64,000 bases of DNA, from assembly GCA_964630265.1 (NCBI GenBank), contig CAZVRW010000009.1:9385-73384 (forward strand). Reading direction: 5' to 3'. This stretch comes from CAZBWP01 sp964630265. Lineage in GTDB: Bacteria; Pseudomonadota; Alphaproteobacteria; Rhodospirillales; Defluviicoccaceae. The notes under the pieces were generated by a model. That model ran no database searches. It saw only the letters and a list, made by a program, of their open reading frames with translations, and was not told the DNA's origin. How positions within the stretch are numbered: the stretch's first letter is position 1; the number at the start of each line of letters is the position of its first letter. A program made the translations under genes and the position numbers. This document shows positions 7,690 through 16,887 of the stretch, piece after piece.

Positions 7690-7974
7690 GGCGACGGGGA
7701 GGTCCCCGGGGCCCGGCGCTCGATGCACTGTCGGTCGGGATTAGTCCAGGTAAAAAATTGACTCCGCGTTAATTGCGGCCACGTCGGCGCCATCGGTTAA
7801 AGGCGACGCGAAGCCGACCGGCCCGAACGGCCTCATCCCGAGCAGATCATTGGTCCGGAAGATTATCGCCTTGAACCGGGCTCGCCGGACTGGTTCAATC
7901 CGGGTCCGGCTCGGGGCCTCTCTGCTTGCGCCTCACCCCCTCCCCCTTACCCCATCGGAATGGAAGTGACTGTC

Positions 7975-9441
7975 ATGAGCGCGATGCCCGAATACGTCGA
8001 CGGCCTGCCCAACATTGCCGGCCAGGAGACGGAGATCCAAGCCATGATGGCCGCGGCGGCCGACAAGGAAGTGTTCCGGCCCGCCGGCGCCGTCGATTTC
8101 GCCAATATCAAGGCGGCGTTCGCCATTGCCCTGCACCAGCACCAGCCGCTGATCCCCGCCGGCGGCCACGACCTGCAGACGGCCGAGGTGATCAGCAACC
8201 TGAAGTACATGTGGGACAACCAGGGTATCGGCGACAACCACAACGCCCCGGTGTTCGCCTGGTGCTACAAGCGCATCGGCGAGTTCGTCCCGCAGCTCTT
8301 CCACGAGGGCAAGCATCCGCGGGTGATGCTCGAGTATTCCGGCACGCTGCTGCACGGGCTGCGTCACATGGGCCAGAACGACGTGGTCGACGCGCTCAAG
8401 GGCGTGACCTGCAATCCAGAGTTCTGGAACGGCGTGGAATGGCTCGGTTGCCCGTGGGGCCATGCCGTCGCGCCATCGACGCCGGTGCAGGACTATCGTC
8501 TGCACGTGCAAGCCTTCCTTCACCACTTCGCGGCCATCTTCGGCACCCAGGCCCTGGAACGGGTGCGCGGCTTCTCGCCGTCGGAGATGGCGCTGCCCAA
8601 CCACCCCGACGTCGCCTATGAGTTCGTCAAGACCCTGAAGGACTGCGGCTTCCAATGGGTGCTCGTCCAGGAACACACCATCGAACAGCCGGAGAACGGC
8701 CACGGGCCGGAGCGCAAGCACCTGCCGCACCGTCTCGTCTGCCGCAATTCCAAGGGGGAGTCGGCGGAGATCATCTGCCTGATCAAGACCCAGGGGTCGG
8801 ACACCAAGCTGGTGGCGCAGATGCAGCCGTTCTACGAGGCGAAGGCGCTGGATCGCTGGATGCTGGCCGGCAAGTCGGTGCCGCCGCTGGTCACCCAGAT
8901 TGCCGACGGCGAGAACGGCGGCGTGATGATGAACGAGTTCCCGTCCAAGTTCTTCGAGGCGATGCGCGAAGGCTCCGGCTCGTCGACGGCGCCGATGAAC
9001 GGCACCGAATACCTGGAGTATCTGTTCGCGTCGGGCATCAAGCCGTCGGACCTGCCGGAGGTGCAGCCGATCCACCAGAAGGTGATCTGGGATTTGATGC
9101 AGCCCGGCGACGGCCCCGAGAAACTGGCGACGGTCATCGAGGACTGCAAGAAGAACGACCACCGCTTCCACATGGACGGCGGCAGTTGGACCAACAGCAT
9201 CTCTTGGGTCAGCGGCTACGACGACGTGTTGAGCGCCATGGAGCGTTCGAGCTCGCTGTTCTTCGAAAAGGTGCTGAAGCCGAAGGCGCCGACCGACGAG
9301 ACGCGCTATCGCAACGCCCTGTTCCACCTGCTCTCGTCGCAGACCAGCTGCTATCGGTACTGGGGTCAGGGCGTCTGGACCGACTACGGGCGAGAGCTCT
9401 GCCGCCGGACCGATTCGATCCTCGCCAACGACTACGCGTGA
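7975..9441 (+). CDS. glycoside hydrolase family 57 protein (second, longer)
   Basis: A 488-residue GH57 protein unlike its neighbour in length and sequence. Recognisable blocks are AIALHQHQPLIPAGG (first motif), ERVRGFSPSEMALPNHP (Glu-bearing block) and PPLVTQIADGENGGVMMNE (fourth block). It probably hydrolyses or rearranges an alpha-linked glucan. No signal peptide is seen, so action is likely cytosolic. The ATG at 7975 has GGAAGTG eight bases upstream; an ATG at 7960 is less well placed. It is followed 60 bp later by the stp1-like glycosyltransferase, apparently as a two-gene operon. Confidence 0.82.
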   Translation: MSAMPEYVDGLPNIAGQETEIQAMMAAAADKEVFRPAGAVDFANIKAAFAIALHQHQPLIPAGGHDLQTAEVISNLKYMWDNQGIGDNHNAPVFAWCYKRIGEFVPQLFHEGKHPRVMLEYSGTLLHGLRHMGQNDVVDALKGVTCNPEFWNGVEWLGCPWGHAVAPSTPVQDYRLHVQAFLHHFAAIFGTQALERVRGFSPSEMALPNHPDVAYEFVKTLKDCGFQWVLVQEHTIEQPENGHGPERKHLPHRLVCRNSKGESAEIICLIKTQGSDTKLVAQMQPFYEAKALDRWMLAGKSVPPLVTQIADGENGGVMMNEFPSKFFEAMREGSGSSTAPMNGTEYLEYLFASGIKPSDLPEVQPIHQKVIWDLMQPGDGPEKLATVIEDCKKNDHRFHMDGGSWTNSISWVSGYDDVLSAMERSSSLFFEKVLKPKAPTDETRYRNALFHLLSSQTSCYRYWGQGVWTDYGRELCRRTDSILANDYA

Positions 9442-9501
9442 CCGGCCCGGCCGCTCCGGCCGCCGCTGTCGCCGCGGCCGGATGACGGACAGGAGACCGC
9501 G

Positions 9502-10722
9502 ATGAAGATCCTGGTGCTGGCACATCGGTTCCCCTATCCGCCGACGGACGGCGCCAGGATCCGCGCGTTTCACATGATCGCCCACCTCAACCGCGGGCAC
9601 GAGGTCACCGTGGCGGCGCCGACCCGCTCGCCGGCCGAGGCGGCGGCCGGCGCCGGGCTCGCCGAGCACTGCCACGCGATCCTGACGGACGAGATCTCCC
9701 GCCCGGCGGCGATGGCGCGGATGCTGCTGAACCTGCCCACCGCCACGCCGTCGAGCATGGGCTATTTCCACGCGCCGGGCCTGGCCCGGGCGGTGCGGGC
9801 GGCGATCGCGCGCGAGCGTTTCGACTTGATCATCTGCTACTGCTCGTCCATGGGGCCCTATGTGGCGGACGTCACCGACACCCCGAAGCTGCTCGACTTC
9901 GCCGACATGGATTCGCAGAAGTGGCTGGCCTATGCCGGCTTCCACGGCTTTCCCCGGTCCGTCGGCTACTGGCTGGAGGGCCGCAAGCTGGCGGCGGCCG
10001 AGGCGGCGCTGGCCCACCGCTTCGACTGCTGCACCTGCATCACCCAGGCCGAATTGGACACGCTGATCGGCTTCGGTGTCGACTGCGCGACCGACTGGTT
10101 CCCGAACGGCGTCGACCTCGACTACTTCGCGCGCGGCGACGCGCCCCACGATCCCGATCAGCTCAGCTTCATCGGGCGCATGGACTACTACCCGAACCAG
10201 CACGGCATGACGCGGTTCTGCCACGATGTGTTGCCGCGCATCCGCGCCGTGCGGCCGAACGCCAAGCTCACCATCGTCGGCGCCGAGCCGCCGCAGGCGA
10301 TCCGCGATCTCGGCACGCTGCCCGGCGTCACCGTCACCGGCACGGTGCCGGACGTCCGCCCCTACACCCGGCACGCCGCGGCCACGGTCGCGCCGCTGTC
10401 GATCGCTCGGGGGACGCAGAACAAGATCCTGGAGTCCTGGGCGCTCGGCGTTCCGGTGGTTGCCTCGTCGCGGGCCGCCGCCGGTGTCGACGCGGTCGCC
10501 GGCGAGCACCTGCTCGTCGCCGACGAACCCGCCGACGTCGCCGCAGCCGCGCTGCGCCTGATGGGCGATCCCGATGAGCGGCGACGCCTCGCCGATGCCG
10601 GCCGGCGCCGCGTCGAGACGCACTACACCTGGGCCGTCGCCATGGCCCGCCTGGATCGCGCCATCGAGGCCGCGCTGGCGCGCCATCGCCAGCGCCGCGG
10701 CCAGCGCAGCCGCGCCGCCTGA
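9502..10722 (+). CDS. PEP-CTERM/EpsH1-associated sugar transferase (stp1-like GT4)
   Basis: A 406-residue glycosyltransferase with the hallmarks of the stp1 family linked to exosortase/PEP-CTERM exopolysaccharide loci. These are the N-terminus ILVLAHRFPYPPTDGARIRA, the central LLDFADMDSQKW, FPNGVDLDYF, GRMDYYPNQHG and VTVTGTVPDVRPY, and IARGTQNKILESWALGVPVV near the end. It would add a sugar to a lipid-linked EPS precursor. An AGGAGA site precedes the ATG. A MITE-like element begins 16 bp after the stop codon. With PrsT at 45.9 kb and a PEP-CTERM-like protein at 63 kb it points to an exosortase system in this genome. Confidence 0.85.
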   Translation: MKILVLAHRFPYPPTDGARIRAFHMIAHLNRGHEVTVAAPTRSPAEAAAGAGLAEHCHAILTDEISRPAAMARMLLNLPTATPSSMGYFHAPGLARAVRAAIARERFDLIICYCSSMGPYVADVTDTPKLLDFADMDSQKWLAYAGFHGFPRSVGYWLEGRKLAAAEAALAHRFDCCTCITQAELDTLIGFGVDCATDWFPNGVDLDYFARGDAPHDPDQLSFIGRMDYYPNQHGMTRFCHDVLPRIRAVRPNAKLTIVGAEPPQAIRDLGTLPGVTVTGTVPDVRPYTRHAAATVAPLSIARGTQNKILESWALGVPVVASSRAAAGVDAVAGEHLLVADEPADVAAAALRLMGDPDERRRLADAGRRRVETHYTWAVAMARLDRAIEAALARHRQRRGQRSRAA

Positions 10723-10737
10723 AGGCGTCGGCCGTGC

Positions 10738-10843
10738 CTCAGAGCCTGTGAACCAATCGAGGCTGCGAAAAAACGCCCTTTGAAAGCACAAGGAACATTC
10801 CGGCGATAACGGGCTTCGCGGGCATTCTTTCACAACCTCTCAG
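10738..10843 (-). mobile_element. 106-bp MITE-like element, copy 2
   Basis: Inverted relative to the copy at 3150-3255 and about 95% identical by eye; differences cluster around the middle (TTTTCCTCGTGT against TGTTCCTTGTGC) and at one base near the right arm. It has the same imperfect terminal repeats and the same flanking CTGAG at both ends. One flanking TGA is the stop codon of the YdhR-like gene at 10840-11151. No coding potential. Confidence 0.75.
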
Positions 10844-11151
10844 TCGACGACGATGCGAGCCGACCGGTTGTCGACGATGACCGGGCTTTCGAGGAATCGC
10901 AGCGTCGGCTCGGTGCCCCACCGCCGCCGCACCCGCTCCCGCCACGCCTCGTCGAAGGCGCGTTCGGCGACCGCCCGGTTCTCCCAGACATAGATGCCAC
11001 CGGCGGTACCGGCCGTCTGGTCGAAGATGTAGGTCTTCAACAACAGTCCAGGCTCTCCGAGATAAATCGGCGCGGAGTTGCGAAAGATCTCGCGAGCTTC
11101 TTCACGGCTCAGTGTGACCGGCAGCAAGAATTCGACGACGACCGTAATCAT
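10840..11151 (-). CDS. YdhR-like putative monooxygenase (dimeric alpha/beta barrel)
   Basis: A 103-residue protein resembling the YdhR/antibiotic-biosynthesis-monooxygenase ferredoxin-like fold. The pattern runs from VVVEFLLPVTLSREEA through PGLLLKTYIFDQTAGTAGG to IYVWENRAVAERAFDE, with the C-terminal segment LRFLESPVIVDN. Such proteins are small cytosolic dimers and most have no known substrate. Its stop codon is supplied by the TGA at the edge of the MITE-like element. No strong ribosome site is seen. It stands alone, tail to tail with the stp1-like gene; 215 bp separate it from ppx. Confidence 0.7.
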   Translation of the reverse strand: MITVVVEFLLPVTLSREEAREIFRNSAPIYLGEPGLLLKTYIFDQTAGTAGGIYVWENRAVAERAFDEAWRERVRRRWGTEPTLRFLESPVIVDNRSARIVVD

Positions 11152-11366
11152 GTGCTGTTCTGGTTGATAGTCAGTGCCGCTCTGCGACGAGGGCCATAGA
11201 CGATCATAGACGTTTGGTCCATCGGATTTTCATACTCCGGACATCCATGACTGAGAGCACGGCCGTTCGACGCGACGGCAGCCATCCGCTCGCATCGCCT
11301 CCGAACTGCGAGCGACACGCAACTGTAACACAACCGGCAGCGTCCGTCATGCGTCCGCTCGCCGCA

Positions 11367-12866
11367 TCAACCCTGCTTCGCCTTGAGTTGCATGGCCCGG
11401 GCCAGCGTCCGGAAGCGCCGGTCGACGGCCTCGGACAGGAACACGGCATCGCCATTGGGCAGATCGAGAGTGAGCCGGCCGTCGGCGACGATCAACCGGG
11501 TCTGCGGCAACAATCCGGGCGCGCCGCCGGTCAGGGTATGGGCGAGCCGCAAGGCCAGCCCGAGGATCTCGGCGCGGCGGCGGACGGACTCGTCGAGCAG
11601 TCCGGCGATCGGCGTCAGCATCGCATCGCTCGCCGCCCCGTTGTAGCGGACGTGTATGGCGATCGCCAGCAAGGCCCGCTCCGGGTGCGTCAGGCCGGCA
11701 TAAGGAACGCGCAAGACCCGATGGTAGGCATGCTCGGCGCGGTAGTCGGGATGCTCGCTCCAGCCGATGTCGCTGAGCAGGCAGGCGGCGAGGCGAAGCC
11801 GCCGGTCGGCGGCGCTCTCCCCGGAAAACAACGGTGTCATCCAATCGAGAATTTCCTGGCCATGCACCGCGAAGCGGCCGTTGCGCTCCGCGTGGCTCTC
11901 GCAGGCGCTGATCAGGGGATCCTGGTTGCGCAACCCCGGTGGCAGCAACTCGAGCATCTGCCCCTCGCGCATGCCGAAGCCCGAGAAGACGACACGCGCC
12001 GGCCGCATCGCGTCGAGGGTCGCCGCCAGGGCGATGGCGGCATAGGCCAGCGTTTCGAGGCGGCCGGAAGCGACGCCCTTGAGCCCGGCCAAGGTGACAC
12101 TGCTCAAGGAGCCGACGAGATTGGCGAGCTTCAGGGCGTCCAGGAAGTCGATGACGTAGTTGTCCAGCACATGCAGAGGATAGTTGGTGTGGTCGATGAA
12201 AATCCGGCCGAGCGCCCGCCACGAGCCGCCCACCGCATAGAAGGTTCGATCGGCGATGGCGCCGAGCCAAGGCACGCTCGCCAAGCGCTCGTCGATCAGG
12301 TGTCGGGCCCGCGCCCGATCGCCACCCGACTCCTCGGCGATCCGCAAATGGCCGCCGGCAAGGGTCGCGAAGGCGCCGATGGCGCCGCGGTCGAGTCCGA
12401 CAAGATCGAGACTGCCGCCACCGAGATCGCCGAGCGCGCCGTCGGCGTCGGCAACGCCGTTGAGGAGCCCGACGGCGGCGAGGCGGGCCTCCTCGGCGCC
12501 GCTAAGGACGTGCACCGCCGCCCCGCACACCGCTTCCGCCCGCGCGACGAACACGGCGCCGTCGGCCGCATCGCGCACCGCCGCCGTGGCGACCATCTCC
12601 AGAACGCCGACGCCCATGGCCGCGCAGAGCCGCGTGAACCGCTGCAAACAGCGCAGCGCCTGCTCGACACCGGCGGGACTGAGCCTGCCCGTACGCCCGA
12701 GATCGCGGCCGAGCGCACACTGCACCTTCTCGTTAAAGATCGGAATCGGCAGGCGCGTCGGTGTTTCGTAGACGACGAGCCTGACGGTGTTGGAGCCGAT
12801 ATCGACGACCGCGACTCGACCGTCAGCCGCGCCACCGTCGGCGGCCTGCGATGTGCGCTTGGCCAT
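11367..12866 (-). CDS. ppx: exopolyphosphatase / pppGpp phosphohydrolase (Ppx/GppA family)
   Basis: A 499-residue protein with the ASKHA-fold Ppx/GppA domain. VAVVDIGSNTVRLVVYE (~residue 19) is the phosphate 1 motif, LGDLGGGSLDLVGLD the phosphate 2 motif, and the C-terminal half has the HD-like helical region of alphaproteobacterial Ppx. It processively removes terminal phosphate from polyphosphate and may hydrolyse pppGpp. The start at 12866 follows GGGGGGAG. It is divergent from pap-ppk1, with 133 bp between starts, so synthesis and breakdown of polyphosphate share one control region. Confidence 0.9.
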   Translation of the reverse strand: MAKRTSQAADGGAADGRVAVVDIGSNTVRLVVYETPTRLPIPIFNEKVQCALGRDLGRTGRLSPAGVEQALRCLQRFTRLCAAMGVGVLEMVATAAVRDAADGAVFVARAEAVCGAAVHVLSGAEEARLAAVGLLNGVADADGALGDLGGGSLDLVGLDRGAIGAFATLAGGHLRIAEESGGDRARARHLIDERLASVPWLGAIADRTFYAVGGSWRALGRIFIDHTNYPLHVLDNYVIDFLDALKLANLVGSLSSVTLAGLKGVASGRLETLAYAAIALAATLDAMRPARVVFSGFGMREGQMLELLPPGLRNQDPLISACESHAERNGRFAVHGQEILDWMTPLFSGESAADRRLRLAACLLSDIGWSEHPDYRAEHAYHRVLRVPYAGLTHPERALLAIAIHVRYNGAASDAMLTPIAGLLDESVRRRAEILGLALRLAHTLTGGAPGLLPQTRLIVADGRLTLDLPNGDAVFLSEAVDRRFRTLARAMQLKAKQG

Positions 12867-12999
12867 GCTCCCCCCGTCGCGGGACGGATCCCCGTTGGCC
12901 GCAACCTTAGCACGCCGCCGCAAGCGGGCGCAAAACGTCAGCAAGACACGCAGCCCTGCTTTGCGGTATAGTCGGACCCAGAGCTTCGGTAAGGGATGC

Positions 13000-14586
13000 A
13001 TGTTCAGAACGGCGGAACTCGGCCGCAAGGTCGCCAAGGCGGACTTCCATCAGCAGGCACCCGTCCTGCGCGCCGAGCTGCTCGAAATGCAGCAACGGCT
13101 GCGCCGCGAGGCCGCTTTTCCGGTGATCGTGGTGTTCGCCGGGGTCGACGGCGCGGGCAAGTCGGAATCCATCAATTTGTTGAACGAATGGATGGATCCT
13201 CGCTGGCTGCTAACCCACGCCTACGGCCCGCCGTCGGACGAAATGGCCGAGCGCCCCGAGTACTGGCGCTATTGGCGGGACCTTCCGCCGAAAGGTCAGA
13301 TCGGTCTGTTCCTCAGTTGCTGGTATTCGCGCCCGGTGCTGGATCGCGTTTACGAGCACACCACGGAGCCCGAGTTGGACGAGGCGCTGGATCGAATCAT
13401 CGCCTTCGAACGGGCTCTCGCCGAAGACGGCGCGCTGATCGTCAAGTTCTGGATGCACCTCGGCAAGCAGGCGCAGAAGCGGCGCCTGAAGGCGCTGGAG
13501 AAGGATCCGATGACGCGCTGGCGGGTGAGCCAGACCGACTGGCAGCATTGGCACCTCTACAACCGGTTCATCGCTGCCGCCGAGCGGGTAATCATGCGCA
13601 CCAGCACCGGACGGGCGCGCTGGCATATCGTCGAGGGCGAAGACCGGCGCTACCGCGCTTTGAAGATCGGGAGCATCCTGCAGACGGCGATCCACAAGCA
13701 TTTCCATGAGTTCGCGGCGCTGAAGCGGGCGCTCGACGAGTTGCACGCAACCGTCCATGCGCGGCCGGGCAAGACGCCCGCCGGCGGCGATGAACGGGTG
13801 GTGACACTGACCCGCGCCACCGTTCTCGACAGCCTCGACATGACGAAGACCCTCGACAAGGAGACCTACGACGAGGCCCTCGAGCGATACCAGGGACGGC
13901 TCAGCCTCCTCGTCCGCAAGGCGAAGGCACTGGGCGTCTCGACGGTGCTGGTGTTCGAGGGCTGGGACGCCGCCGGCAAGGGCGGTGCCATCCGCCGCCT
14001 CGTCGCCGGCCTCGACGCCCGCGACGTCCAGGTGATCGCGATCGCCGCGCCAACGGACGAGGAGCGGGCCCAGCACTATCTCTGGCGCTTCTGGCGCCAC
14101 CTGTCGCGTGCCGGCCGGGTGACGATCTATGACCGCAGTTGGTATGGCCGGGTGCTGGTGGAGCGGGTCGAGGGCTTCACCGTCGAGCCGCAATGGCGGC
14201 GCGGCTACCTGGAAATCAACGACTTCGAAGACCAGTTGGTTCGGCACGGGACGGTGCTCTGCAAGTTTTGGCTGCACATCACCAAGGACGAGCAACTGGC
14301 CCGCTTCCACGAACGCGAGCAAGTCGCCTACAAGCGCTGGAAGCTGACCGACGAGGACTGGCGCAATCGCGAGAACTGGGAGGCCTATGAAGCGGCGGTC
14401 AACGACATGGTCGAACGCACAAGTACCCTGCAGGCGCCGTGGACCCTGGTCGAGGCGAACGACAAGCGCTATGCGCGGATCAAGGTGCTGAAGACGGTTT
14501 GTCGGGCCCTGAAGGCCGGCATCGAGCGCCATCCCGCTTCGCTCGAAGCCGCGGCCGAAAGCAACGAAAAGGCGAAATCCGCATGA
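13000..14586 (+). CDS. pap: tandem-domain PPK2, polyphosphate:AMP phosphotransferase (PAP)
   Basis: A 528-residue fusion of two PPK2 domains, the class II arrangement that phosphorylates AMP to ADP with polyphosphate. The C-terminal domain has the full Walker A (EGWDAAGKGGAIRR, ~residue 325) and Walker B/lid DRSWYGRVLVERVEG. The N-terminal domain keeps a P-loop (GVDGAGKSES) but has SCWYSRPVLDR where the active domain has DRSWYGRV, so it is probably non-catalytic, as in other class II enzymes. The ATG at 13000 follows AAGGG. The 3' end overlaps ppk1 by 4 nt (ATGA), indicating translational coupling. Confidence 0.92.
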   Translation: MFRTAELGRKVAKADFHQQAPVLRAELLEMQQRLRREAAFPVIVVFAGVDGAGKSESINLLNEWMDPRWLLTHAYGPPSDEMAERPEYWRYWRDLPPKGQIGLFLSCWYSRPVLDRVYEHTTEPELDEALDRIIAFERALAEDGALIVKFWMHLGKQAQKRRLKALEKDPMTRWRVSQTDWQHWHLYNRFIAAAERVIMRTSTGRARWHIVEGEDRRYRALKIGSILQTAIHKHFHEFAALKRALDELHATVHARPGKTPAGGDERVVTLTRATVLDSLDMTKTLDKETYDEALERYQGRLSLLVRKAKALGVSTVLVFEGWDAAGKGGAIRRLVAGLDARDVQVIAIAAPTDEERAQHYLWRFWRHLSRAGRVTIYDRSWYGRVLVERVEGFTVEPQWRRGYLEINDFEDQLVRHGTVLCKFWLHITKDEQLARFHEREQVAYKRWKLTDEDWRNRENWEAYEAAVNDMVERTSTLQAPWTLVEANDKRYARIKVLKTVCRALKAGIERHPASLEAAAESNEKAKSA

Positions 14587-16871
14587 CTGGAGGCAACGAC
14601 ACCGCACGCGCTCGGCCGGTCGCCGATCGGTCCGGCGCCGACTTGGCGCTGTCGGGCGCCGCGACGGCCGGCGCGGCGATGGCGGCAACCGTCGACGTGA
14701 TCGACGACGCCGCGGCAGATGCGGCGGTAACGGACCACCCGGATGCCGCGCCGACCGACCTGAAAGCCCCTGAACTTTATCTCAACCGTGAGCTGACGTG
14801 GCTGCAGTTCAACGCCAGGGTTCTCGCGGAGGCGCAGGATCCGCGCACGCCGTTGCTCGAACGGGTGAAGTTCCTGGCCATTGCCGCCTCGAACATCGAC
14901 GAGTTTTTCATGAAACGCATCGGCGGCCTGAAGCAGCAGCTGGGCGCCGGCATGCACAAGCTCACCGTCGACGGCAGAACACCGGCGCGACAGCTCGACG
15001 AATGCGGCGCGGTGATCCGGTCGTTCATGACGCGGAAACGAACCGTCTATCTCAGCCTCATGGCGGACCTGCGGGAGCACGATATCCGCATCGTTTCGTA
15101 CGGCGATTTGACGACGGACGAGCGCAAAGCCGTGCGCGTCCACTACCAAGACAACGTGTTCCCACTGGTGACCCCGCTGGCCATCGACCCCGCGCATCCG
15201 TTCCCGTTCATGTCGAACCTGTCGCTGAATCTTCTGGTGACGCTGCGCTACGGCGACGGCCTGGACGTAACGCTGGCGCGCGTCAAGGTGCCGGTAGGCA
15301 GCGGCGTGCCGCGCTTCGTGCGGGTCGGCGAGTCCCGGCGCTTCGTGCCGCTGGAAGACGTGATGGCCAACTGCATCGACGACCTGTTTCCGGGCATGGA
15401 CGTCGGCTCGGTCGAGCTGTTCCGCGTCACCCGCAACGCCAACACCGAGCGCGACGAGGAAGCGGCCGACGACCTGCTCGCGATGATCGAAGCCGAACTG
15501 CGCGAGCGCAAGTTCGCGCCGATCGTTCGCCTGGAGACGTCGACCGGCATCGATGCGACACGGCGGGGCATGCTCGCCGCCGAACTGGGACTCGACGAAG
15601 CGACCGACGTCTACGAGACCGACGTGATGATCGGAATGCGCGACCTGATGGAACTGGCGACCCTCGACATCCCGGAATTGCACGACCCGCCGCACGAGCC
15701 GATCACCAACGTCAAGCTGCAGGACCGCGACAACATCTTTCACATCATCCGCCAGAACGGCCCGATCCTGCTGCAACACCCGTATGAATCGTTCGTCACC
15801 TCGGTCACCCGCTTCGTCAGCGAAGCGGCCGACGATCCGAAGGTCCTGGCCATCAAGATGACCCTCTACCGGACGTCCTCCGACACGCAGATCATCGATC
15901 TGCTGATCCAGGCGGCGCAGAAGGGCAAACAGGTGGCCGTGGTCGTCGAACTGAAGGCGCGGTTCGACGAGGCCGCCAACATCCAGTGGGCATCGCGCCT
16001 GGAAGAAGCGGGCATCCACGTCACCTATGGCGTGCTCGGCCTGAAGACCCATTGCAAGCTGGTGCTGGTGGTGCGTCGGGACTACACTGGATTGCGGCGG
16101 TATGCCCACATCGGCACCGGCAATTATCATGCCGGGACGGCGCGTCTGTACTCGGACCTCGGCCTGTTGACCTGCGATCCCGAGATCGGCCGCGACCTCA
16201 CCGAGCTGTTCAACTACCTGACCACCGGTTGCCGGCCGGTTCGCGCCTATCGCAAGATCCTCGCGGCGCCGAACCTCATGAAGCGCGCGCTGCTGCAGAA
16301 AATCGAGCGGGAGATCGCCCTGCACTCGCCGGAGCAGCCCGGCCTGATCCGCTTCAAGTGCAACGCGCTGGAGGATCGGGACATCGTCGAGGCGCTGTAC
16401 CGCGCGGCGATCGCCGGCGTCGAGGTCCGGCTGATCATCCGCGACACCTGCCGGCTGCGTCCCGGCATCCCCGGGCTCTCGACAACGATCCAGGTGATCA
16501 GCATCGTCGGGCGCTTCCTCGAGCACACGCGCATCTACCATTTCCAGAATGGCGGCGACGACGAGTACTTTATCGGCTCGGCTGACCTGATGCGCCGCAA
16601 CCTGGACAGCCGCGTCGAAGTGATCACGCCCATCGAGGCGCCGGGCCTGCAGCGCGACCTGGACGGCTTTCTCCAGGTCCAGCTGCGCGATCGCCGGAGC
16701 GTCTGGGAGATGCAATCGGACGGCTCCTACATCCAGCGTCAGCCGACCACCGATGCCGAGGCCCGGTCCTGCCAGGACCGCATGATCCAGGCCGCCGACC
16801 TACGCGCCGAGCGCGCCAAGCGTCTGCGCAAGATCAAGCCGCGGGGCTTCGCGCGACGCTCCCCGAAGTAG
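14583..16871 (+). CDS. ppk1: polyphosphate kinase 1
   Basis: A 762-residue PPK1, which polymerises the gamma-phosphate of ATP into polyphosphate. The first ~60 residues are an Ala/Asp-rich extension; the conserved enzyme starts at LYLNRELTWLQFN. The N, head and two phospholipase-D-like C domains follow. The His in YAHIGTGNYHAGTARLYSD is the likely autophosphorylated residue, and a second is in LEHTRIYHF. The ATG overlaps the pap stop. Partner of pap upstream and of divergent ppx. Confidence 0.95.
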   Translation: MTGGNDTARARPVADRSGADLALSGAATAGAAMAATVDVIDDAAADAAVTDHPDAAPTDLKAPELYLNRELTWLQFNARVLAEAQDPRTPLLERVKFLAIAASNIDEFFMKRIGGLKQQLGAGMHKLTVDGRTPARQLDECGAVIRSFMTRKRTVYLSLMADLREHDIRIVSYGDLTTDERKAVRVHYQDNVFPLVTPLAIDPAHPFPFMSNLSLNLLVTLRYGDGLDVTLARVKVPVGSGVPRFVRVGESRRFVPLEDVMANCIDDLFPGMDVGSVELFRVTRNANTERDEEAADDLLAMIEAELRERKFAPIVRLETSTGIDATRRGMLAAELGLDEATDVYETDVMIGMRDLMELATLDIPELHDPPHEPITNVKLQDRDNIFHIIRQNGPILLQHPYESFVTSVTRFVSEAADDPKVLAIKMTLYRTSSDTQIIDLLIQAAQKGKQVAVVVELKARFDEAANIQWASRLEEAGIHVTYGVLGLKTHCKLVLVVRRDYTGLRRYAHIGTGNYHAGTARLYSDLGLLTCDPEIGRDLTELFNYLTTGCRPVRAYRKILAAPNLMKRALLQKIEREIALHSPEQPGLIRFKCNALEDRDIVEALYRAAIAGVEVRLIIRDTCRLRPGIPGLSTTIQVISIVGRFLEHTRIYHFQNGGDDEYFIGSADLMRRNLDSRVEVITPIEAPGLQRDLDGFLQVQLRDRRSVWEMQSDGSYIQRQPTTDAEARSCQDRMIQAADLRAERAKRLRKIKPRGFARRSPK

Positions 16872-16887
16872 CGCCCCTACGCCGTCA

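Noticed and set aside
7933..10833. 966-codon minus-strand frame across the second GH57 and the stp1-like gene
   Set aside because: Composition rich in Arg, His, Asp and Val without recognisable motifs, running antisense to two clear genes. It also starts inside the MITE-like element. Typical high-GC shadow.
14469..16715. 748-codon minus-strand frame opposite ppk1
   Set aside because: Antisense to a full-length, motif-complete PPK1; no domain features.
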